From: Bolinopsis microptera
Lineage: Eukaryota > Ctenophora > Tentaculata > Lobata > Bolinopsidae
Direction: 5' to 3'
Length of the DNA stretch: 64,000 nucleotides
Assembly (NCBI RefSeq): GCF_026151205.1
Contig: NC_087080.1
Location: 15,013,337 to 15,077,336, forward strand
Shown: positions 11,434 to 64,000 of the stretch, piece after piece
Position numbering within the stretch: position 1 is the first letter of the stretch
Layout of the letters: every line of letters begins with the position of its first letter
The notes under the pieces: generated by a model
What the model was told of the DNA's origin: nothing
What the model saw: the letters and a program-made list of their open reading frames with translations, nothing else
Database searches by the model: none
Program-made: the position numbers and the translations under genes

Positions 11434-12474
11434 GTGTGCAAGATTTCAGGCATCAGGATACACTGGAGCAGTGCAGAGCTGATTACGACCAGGGTCCTCA
11501 CGGATACCCTGTCTTGGAGGTCGAGCCAATGCCCTGCGTTCGGTAATTGTGTCTACTGTGAAGTAAAGAAGCGTAAGGAAGAGCTTTACAAACACCAACG
11601 TGAAACTATTATGAATGAGGTATCCCCATCAACACAAAGGCAATTAGAACTCCTTAGTGAAAAAGGAGCATCCATTTGGTTATCCACACTCCCTCTAAAA
11701 GCATGTGGGTACGTCCTTAACAAACAAGAATTCTTTGATGCCCTCTCACTCAGATATAATCTTACACTGTCTACAGCTAACAGCAGTTCCCTATGTGTAT
11801 GTGGAAATCAAAATCATATCAACCATACTCTAACCTGCAAAATCGGAGGCTACGTTTCACTCAGACACAATTCACTAAGAGATACAATAGCTGAACTCCT
11901 AACCACTGTTTGCAAAGACGTTGAAACAGAACCCCAGCTTCTCTCCGTTCCTCACACACTTGAACTATCTAATGGAACAAATAGACAGGATGGTGCAAGA
12001 CTGGACATCAGTGCGAGATCGTTTTGGTCGCCGCTGGACAGGGCATTCACAGATGTAAGGGTACTTCACCCTCAAGCCCAGTCCAACAGTGACAAGAGCA
12101 TCTCACAGATGTACCAATCTCACGAGAAAAGCAAAAAACGTGAGTACAATGACAGAGTCCTCAATGTTGAAAAGGCTACCTTCACGCCACTGGTGTTCAG
12201 TACTACAGGAGGAATGGCAACTGAGGCTTCACAGTTTCTAAAACATCTCGCTGAAAAGATCAGCCTAAAGAAAGGCCAACGGTATTGTGATGTGATGTCA
12301 TTTGTCAGACGCAGACTGCGTTTTGATCTACTCAGAACCTGTATAATCTCTATCAGGGGGTACAGAGGTACCAGAACCCTTCCACCCACGGCAATAAGTG
12401 ATTTGGACCTTAACCTGATCAACACTCTTAAACCCTTAAAGGTCATGGAGTGCTCTAGTTGGATGGGGGTCTAA
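11434..12474 (+). CDS. C-terminal part of a mobile-element protein with nuclease-like region
   Basis: An open frame of 346 codons. The second half of its product resembles a domain found in very many copies in invertebrate genomes. Recognisable parts are SEKGASIWLSTLPL (about residues 75-88), a CxCG...H...C zinc-binding cluster (about 121-136), RHNSLRDTIAELL, the block ARLDISARSFW...AFTDVRVLHP (about 192-218), and FTPLVFSTTGGM (about 258-269). The spacing of D and the DVRV strand is suggestive of a PD-(D/E)xK-type nuclease; that is inference. The first 50 or so residues do not look like part of the domain, and an in-frame start has probably been gained by chance, so the element is 5' truncated. 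An A-rich tract follows at 12790-12850. It is not a host gene. Confidence 0.65.
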   Translation: MCKISGIRIHWSSAELITTRVLTDTLSWRSSQCPAFGNCVYCEVKKRKEELYKHQRETIMNEVSPSTQRQLELLSEKGASIWLSTLPLKACGYVLNKQEFFDALSLRYNLTLSTANSSSLCVCGNQNHINHTLTCKIGGYVSLRHNSLRDTIAELLTTVCKDVETEPQLLSVPHTLELSNGTNRQDGARLDISARSFWSPLDRAFTDVRVLHPQAQSNSDKSISQMYQSHEKSKKREYNDRVLNVEKATFTPLVFSTTGGMATEASQFLKHLAEKISLKKGQRYCDVMSFVRRRLRFDLLRTCIISIRGYRGTRTLPPTAISDLDLNLINTLKPLKVMECSSWMGV

Positions 12475-12863
12475 ACTACTTTTTGTTGTGATGTGATTTA
12501 GTGGTTTTTATATATATTATTACAAAGGGTTTTATTTTTATTTTTACCTCAGTTTCTAAATTTGTACCATTTTTACAGAATTTTATATAGGGTCATTGCT
12601 ATATTATGTGTATATTGTTTGAATATTTTATTGTGTCTACTGATATAGCCTTCATACTTTCCCTACTAACAATCACTGTAACCCTATCACTCGGAAGGCC
12701 CCACGGCTCCTACATGGACGCACGGCCGGGAGCCCATGTAGGGATAAAAGTGACCGCAAGAAATTCATCACATCCGTCACAGATCCAAAGCTGGAAAAGA
12801 AAAAAAGGCGGAAAGAGAAAGGGGAAAAAAAGAAAGGAAGAAAGGAAGGACTGAAAGAGGAAG

Positions 12864-15630
12864 CTAGTTATCTACATTTAGACTTTCTTTGAAGTTGAGG
12901 GTTAGTCTGTAGATTTTATTAATGGTGCTGGTCGAGAGTTTGATCAAACTTACGTCCTCATCGCTGAGTTTGTCCATGCGATCGGGTTGCGAGATAAACG
13001 TGGAGGCAAGATTGAAGCTACCATTTCCGTCAATGCTGACTAGATTTCCACTGAGGCTTTGAAATCTGTCCCTTGGTACTTTCCCTAGGGGGCAGGAATG
13101 GAGCATATGATTCTCGTCTTCGATGATTAGCTGGTTGATGTTCAGCTCGCAATAGTTACAGGTCCTTTCATCAAGTGGAGTTTTGTCGTACCTCCCCCTT
13201 TCAATTCTAAGGTGATGAGAACTGGACCGAATCTGTGTGGTTGCCCTTCTGTCCTGGAAAGACCTAGCGTGGTTTAGATATGGCTCCCATCCAAATTCTT
13301 TTTTGACTTCACTGTAGAATGATAGCTTTCTAGAATCTTTCACAAGAGAACCCCAGGAATCACGGAATAGTTTTCGGAGGTTCTCTGTCATCAATTCAGG
13401 GCTGCAGGAGTCCGCGAGGAAGGTTGCGTTGAGCAACGATGATGAATTCCTGTCAGGAAGGTCGATGTTGTTAAATGACTCACAGTGGGCTACCATGCTA
13501 GCATAGGCCTAAAATCGACTTTCTTAAATTTCTTTGAAAATAAGCTTTCCTTATTGTAAAACGCTAGCCCGATTTCATGCAAGAAACCGTAATTAAAAAC
13601 TTTGCAAGATGCCAAAATGGCGTCGCGTGAAAAAATAGCATTTTTCACTGTCAAGAAATTTTGCCTTTTTTAGCCAAAAATTGCCTAATATTTATTATTT
13701 CGGGCTAAAATGCCTGATCAAGGCAGTTTTTAATAATTGAAATATAGTATAGTACTTAAGAATACTCAGCCATCTAAAAAAAACTGTGTGACTTTAACAT
13801 TTTCACCTGATTTTTGACCGCGCCTTTTTTATGGCGTGTATTTTAGGCAATTTTTGGGGTATTTAACGACAGAAATCGTTGTTGGTTTGCAATAGTTCGG
13901 TATAATGCATGGTATCATCAGAAAGCTTAGGCAATTCCCTATCAGATGCAATAAGAATCACTTTGGGAACTTTTGGGCAACTCTGTTTACAAAATTAAGA
14001 AACTCAAAAATTGGGTAAAATTTGCTGCATTTTTAGATAATTTATGAGCTCAATTTTGCTATTAAATTGACATATTTTAGTTATTCTCGATCTCCATGTT
14101 TGTGGCATTTTTTGCATCCTAGACCAGATGCATATGGATGAAAAATCAAAATATCACAATTATTATAGTTAAAATTGATAAAAATCCAAAAAATCGTGAT
14201 TTTAAACGAAATTTTTGAAAATAACAGGAACAATTTTGGTGTTTCAGAAAATTTTGGTCATATAAATGGGCACAACTTTTGTTCTGATCAATATTTTTTC
14301 ATAATTCAAAAAGATTCGAGTTCCTAAGATAGCTGTCATTCGTTTACAGTTCATAAAAGAGCTTTAAAATTGATTAAACCTGTAAAAAAACAACTTTTCC
14401 TGGGATCAGCCTCCTATTTTTGGACTACAAGATTGCTCAAAATCGGCCCAAAAATTTTTTCTGAGACATTTTCGGCCCTGTAAATGATTGGAATCGTATT
14501 TTTGTACCCAAATTACCTTAGAAACAAAGTTAGGGGCATGTGTGGTGGTCTAAAATACCCTATGCTAGCATGACCCCCACTCACAGCCCACTGTGTGACT
14601 TGATAACTGATTCGATGCCTACAAACCATGACAATTTGAGGTTAATCTGCTCAGTCATTGCAGCTTTGACCAGTTGTGTTGGGGGAAGGCTCATAACTCT
14701 TTTGAAGTATTTAGTACTCAGTTTCAACATCTCAATTATAATTGGGTATGAGCCAGTTTCTCCCCAGGCTGTAGCATTGACTGCCCTTCTGTTAATACCA
14801 AGAAGGTATTTGAGGTGACGTAGGTGCACTTGCTCCAGTTTCTGTTTTGCGATGTGGGAGACTGCATGATCAAGGTTGTGAAACTTGCTGAAGCAAGAGA
14901 GGACCTTACTGACGGTGGGTAGAACTGGGGCCCAAACTTGACAACCGTATAGTAGAATAGGCTTGACAAGGGTGTCAAATAGTTTGTTAAGGCATGATGC
15001 GTCAATGTATCTCCGGTCTATGGTGCTTCTCAAGCTAAAGTAAGCTCCAAGTCCCTTACGGTAGAGAGAGTCAGTTGCCTGCCGAAATTTCCCTGTGCTG
15101 CTTATAATGATTCCAAGATAGCAGTAGCTGGAGACCATCTCTATATCTCTGTCATGAATAGAAGGACGCCAGTTTGGAATGTCAGGTCCTTTACCGTTGA
15201 AGACCATGAATTTGGTTTTGGAGATGTTGATTTCCAGACCCCATTCGATACAGTAGTCACCAATGATCGAAAGCAACTTTTGGAGTGATTCAGGATCTAG
15301 GGCGAGGATTACTAGATCATCAGCCCACGCTAGGTGAGTCACTGAGATACCAGCGAGAGTTGGGCAGTTCACAACGGCTTCATTGAGGAGGTCAGAAAGC
15401 TTTTTAAAGTAGACTTTGAAAAACTCGGGGCTGAGTGGATGTCCTTGTTCAGTCCCTTTGAGGATCTTGAATGCTTCACTGATTTTACCATTCATCTTGA
15501 TATGACCCTCTGATTTACTGTACATGTCTTTGATGATGTCGTAGTAGCCGCCATTGACGCCAATGGCGGCTGGTAAATAAAAATTTTTCTTTCCTAAAAA
15601 AAATTTTTCTTTCCTAACACAGTAGCGCAT
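12864..15630 (-). pseudogene. Non-LTR retrotransposon reverse transcriptase ORF, interrupted and 5' truncated
   Basis: On the - strand, 15630-14581 encodes the later part of a reverse transcriptase, with the motif GTEQGHPLSPEF (about residues 64-75) and the catalytic box LAWADDLVILAL (about 110-121), followed by a thumb-like region. The remainder of the same ORF lies at 13480-12864 and contains a C-x2-C...H-x4-C zinc knuckle (about 115-135 of that piece), typical for LINE C-termini. The two halves are separated by a 1,115-bp transposon at 13481-14595. Removing the transposon and one copy of its AGTCA target duplication brings the frame back exactly, so the interruption is the only break seen between them. 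The 5' part of the LINE (endonuclease and first RT blocks) is missing beyond about 15560, where the sequence passes into the TAGGAAAG repeat. Confidence 0.8.
13481..14595. mobile_element. Non-autonomous DNA transposon with CACAGTG ends and 5-bp target duplication (Transib/RAG-like termini)
   Basis: The element starts CACAGTGGGCT and ends AGCCCACTGTG. It is flanked by TGACT at 13476-13480 and again at 14596-14600. The ends share a second block, ATGCTAGCATAGG, which stands 7 bases inside the heptamer on the left and 17 bases inside on the right. The interior is AT-rich and has no ORF. The insertion lies in the LINE reverse transcriptase ORF, whose frame is restored by precise removal, so the boundaries are firm. 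CACAGTG ends and 5-bp duplications are the hallmarks of the Transib superfamily and of RAG signal sequences; the assignment to that superfamily is inferred from the ends alone. Confidence 0.75.
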
Positions 15631-17790
15631 CTCGCCAATCTAGAGATCGCTGTGAGAAGCCTCATTGAGTGCGCGGCGCGGCACAGTAACGCATCGCGCT
15701 ACAAGAAACCATATAATTACAAACTTTGAAAAAATTCAACTAAATACCTTTGATATTAATTTGTAATTATTCTGATCAAATTTTTGTTTGTCAAAATATA
15801 ATTGGATCCTGTTCATATTACGAGCGTGTTAAATCACTCTACAGTCGATCTTCGAGATTGTTCTAAAAGGGCCCCCGACAGTTAAAACCAACTTGAATCG
15901 ATGTATTTTCGGACACTGATTCCGAATCACCTCTCATGACATAGGGTTAAAATGCTCCCATGGCGAGATATTGGCGAAAAACTGTCTCGATCACGTGATA
16001 TGACCGTATAAGGAAGTTAGTATAATTTCTCGTTAGGGTTAGGGTTTCAGCGTTGACATACGTTGCATGCCACTTTTCGCGCGCAAAGCGCGCGCCGCCG
16101 AAGGATACGAAACATGTATCAATTTCAGCGTATGCCTTTGTTAAGGATTGGGTTTGGGTTAGGGTTGGGATCAGATTAGAGGGTCAGGGTTTTGAATAGT
16201 CGTTCAGGGCCAGCTAGAGAACAGGTTGAAGAAGTCACGTGACAGTAGAGTGTAGAGTGATTAATTATCATCATTTATATTATGATAAGTATACTCCCAA
16301 CCCGCCGCTTTGGTGTTTGGCGGGTAGTTGATTCACCTTTCACAAGTAAAAGCCACTTTGGTTTTCTTCCTGTGAGGTGTCTCAGTTACATGATAAGTAT
16401 CATACAAACTTAATTTGAAACTGAAATTATTTGCAAAGTATCATTCAGCAGATTTTGCTATTTTCAAAACATAAAGTAGTGCTGACTCTGCCAAGAAAAA
16501 AAATGAACTTCGTGTTTTAATGGAAGTAAGGAGCATCGTTCTTTGAGAAGCAGAATTATTGTTATTTTTTTCGATCAGAGTAAAAACGAAAATTAATTTT
16601 GTGTCATCTGGTGAACTTTTGTAACATCTGACCAACTTTCAGTGAAGATCGATTATGGTGCTAGTCAACAAGATTGAAAAAAAAAATCTTGTGTTGCCAC
16701 TGTGTTTTGTAATTTGAAAGAAATCTCTCAAATTATTATTGGTGGTTTTTCACTTTGTCTTGTTAGAAAGCTCAGTCATCAGAGTCCAGGGCTTGGAGAG
16801 TAGGAGGACTTGTAGGTGGCACTAGAAATTATGGAATTAGAACCCTAACCATAACCCCACGAATGTAATTTCTTGCCACTTCGTCAAAATTCAGTGTTTT
16901 ATATTATTTTAAAAACATGCCATTAAATTGCCATTTCAGTATTTAGCGTTCCTTAGATTTTTCTGGGATTCCTCTGCGCTTCTTGGTGCACAACATAATT
17001 CATGCCACTGAGGAATCCAAGCCACGCCATCCAGGAATCCAGGAGAAATCTGTAATGATTTAACGCTCAATCTTACCAAGAGGAATGTGCTAAGGACTGC
17101 ACATATATACAGAGTTCAACATTTGGTAATATGTTACAGGCTGATAGCTGGTTGGTTAAGGTTTGGACCTATTGCCCGGATGATGTGACCGGATTCCTCG
17201 CTACTGGAGACTCACACCCTAGATTGACAGTTTGATAAGCTTCAACAAACTTAGTTAAAGTAACACTGAAAAGTGAGCTACTCAAGATACAGTCCAGGTA
17301 CGAAGAGGCAGTCAACCAACGCGCAGCTTTATTTTTATGATATGATATGTTTTGATTGTTATTAATAAATACCAAAATTTAAATTTGTTTTCCTAAAAAT
17401 TTGTTTTCCTAGATTCCAGACTTAAGAATTAGTTGCACGTCGCGTCTGTGTCACTTCTCCTTGGTTGATTCAGTCGAATGATCAGGAAACTGTGATTGAT
17501 GTAACATAAGTAGCTGTGCATTGCAGCAAAGCCTTTTTTTTTCAACAAAATTTAAGAATGCGTTTTGGTTGAAGCTGAGAACAACCTAAACAAAAAAATG
17601 CTTTATGATTCAAATAAAAATTGGATAGCAAATTACCAAGTTATGGATAATTTTATGCCCAAAGTTGGCCCTTTTTATCCATTTTTGCATTGTGATGACT
17701 TCATTGCCCCTTTATTTATTAAAGAAGTACCCTAAGTAAAAATTCAACATCTTCCATATTTCCAATACTAAACCATGAAACCTTTAGGAT
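15617..17790. other. Gene-free stretch with scattered repeat remnants
   Basis: No supportable gene. AATCACTCTACA near 15833 is present inverted near 16250, around a region with CACGTGAT/CACGTGAC boxes, so 15833-16262 may be a small MITE; I cannot fix its ends. Two TTAGGG-like runs (16033-16047 and 16150-16165) are too short to call telomeric. A repeated ATTTGTTTTCCTA pair at about 17379-17411 resembles the TAGGAAAG repeat seen at 8364 and 15570. Confidence 0.4.
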
Positions 17791-17794
17791 ATTC

Positions 17795-18068
17795 AATATG
17801 ATGGAGTGAACCGTGAAGGGAATACAAGGGAAGTTCTCTCCCGAACGTTGGGATGGCCTGAGGTGCTTATCTCCTTTTCAGTAACCCTAAGCCACTCTGT
17901 GCCGAGACACTATACTAGCTGTAGGGGGGTTAGTCCTACAAGCCAGATGGTGTTTATCACCAGCCGAAGCTGTACCAAATCACAGCTTGACCTGGCCGAC
18001 TTGCATCCAGATTTGAACCCAGGCCTTCTGCTTGGGAGGCGATCGTATTACCACTACACCACCCGGCC
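17795..18068 (-). mobile_element. tRNA-Gly-derived SINE
   Basis: On the - strand, starting near 18068, the sequence GGCCGGGTGGTGTAGTGG gives an A box, then CGCCTCCCAAGC an anticodon-like arm (CCC or TCC, glycine-like), then GGGTTCAAATCTG a B box. The body continues to about 17795. It differs from the other SINE family in this window. No intact acceptor stem or 3' half is present, so it is not a functional tRNA gene. It lies just upstream of the Ig/FN3 gene start. Confidence 0.7.
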
Positions 18069-18328
18069 GACACTACACTACCCGGCTGACAAATCAGGAT
18101 TAGCTGTAATAATATGTTGGTTATCAAATCAGAAATGTCTTTATTAGTCATGAAAGTATTATTACATAATTCAAAATCCTGTACTTGCTTCCCATACAAT
18201 ACTGACATAATACTATGTGAGCCCTCCCTTCGCAATATTATTATAACTTTAATAATTAAAGAGTGATCCAAGCGAAATAACCATTTCATTCAATAGGACA
18301 TGTAAGATGTGGTGTTGAATCACTGGTG
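18069..18328 (+). promoter_or_regulatory. Probable promoter and 5' UTR region of the Ig/FN3 gene
   Basis: This AT-rich stretch lies between a SINE and the presumed start codon. I see no clear TATA box. The placement rests only on the first coding exon, so transcription may start farther upstream or in a separate non-coding exon. Confidence 0.25.
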
Positions 18329-63969
<45,641 letters not shown>

Positions 63970-64000
63970 GTTAGTTAGAATTTAGGGTATATTAGGACGC

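Larger units (their letters stand above)
8364..15616. repeat. Inverted TAGGAAAGAAAAATTTT repeats bracketing a composite mobile-DNA block
   Basis: Two tandem copies of TAGGAAAGAAAAATTTT followed by TATT occur at 8364-8402. The inverse arrangement occurs at 15570-15616, with three extra bases. The 7.25 kb between them contains a foldback element, a SINE, a nuclease-like ORF and a broken reverse transcriptase ORF. I see no clear target-site duplication outside the pair. It may be one large composite element, or two related insertions in opposite orientation. Confidence 0.45.

Noticed and set aside
16030-16170. Interstitial telomere repeat
   Set aside because: Only two TTAGGG-like units in each of two places; not distinguishable from chance.

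Overview
This is a window of nuclear DNA from an animal. The evidence is a very long intron-rich gene on the + strand for an immunoglobulin/fibronectin-III (Ig/FN3) receptor, a spliced proteasome gene, tRNA-derived SINEs, a non-LTR retrotransposon and many cut-and-paste elements. AT-rich, repeat-heavy introns and the style of the mobile-element ORFs would suit a cnidarian or another early-branching invertebrate, but I cannot name the species.

Layout. Positions 1-1222 (- strand) hold the first two coding exons of the proteasome beta-2 subunit gene (PSMB2); the rest lies off the left edge. From about 1.5 to 18.3 kb I see almost only mobile DNA: tRNA-derived SINEs, a palindromic MITE, a long non-coding element carrying a recurring 15-base motif, a foldback element, a nuclease-like mobile-element ORF, and a reverse transcriptase ORF cut in two by a 1,115-bp insertion. 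That insertion has CACAGTG ends and a 5-bp target duplication.

From 18329 to the right edge runs one gene. I join 27 exons, all phase-compatible, giving 3,414 coding bases and 1,138 residues: a short signal peptide, seven Ig-like domains (three lacking one or both of the usual cysteines) and at least five FN3 domains. The 3' end is outside the window. The protein resembles the extracellular part of a sidekick, Dscam or LAR-type receptor; which one is undecided. Its introns hold a 3.5-kb foldback element with perfect 10-bp target duplication (intron 1), a 4.75-kb element with poly-G ends and a huge CTC-rich repeat (intron 3), a 12.6-kb intron with a long (TC)n tract, a CRE-containing tandem array and two small TIR elements (intron 4), and many minisatellites that often stop just before a 3' splice site.

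The most striking feature is in the intron at 45862-51993. Five tandem, intronless, nearly identical 246-codon genes lie there in antisense orientation. They encode a glutathione S-transferase-like protein with strongly C/G-ending codons. Only the first copy in transcription order has an evident TATA box, while each ATG is preceded by an AG that could serve as a splice acceptor. This could be a nested multicopy unit of high expression, perhaps transcribed as one precursor.
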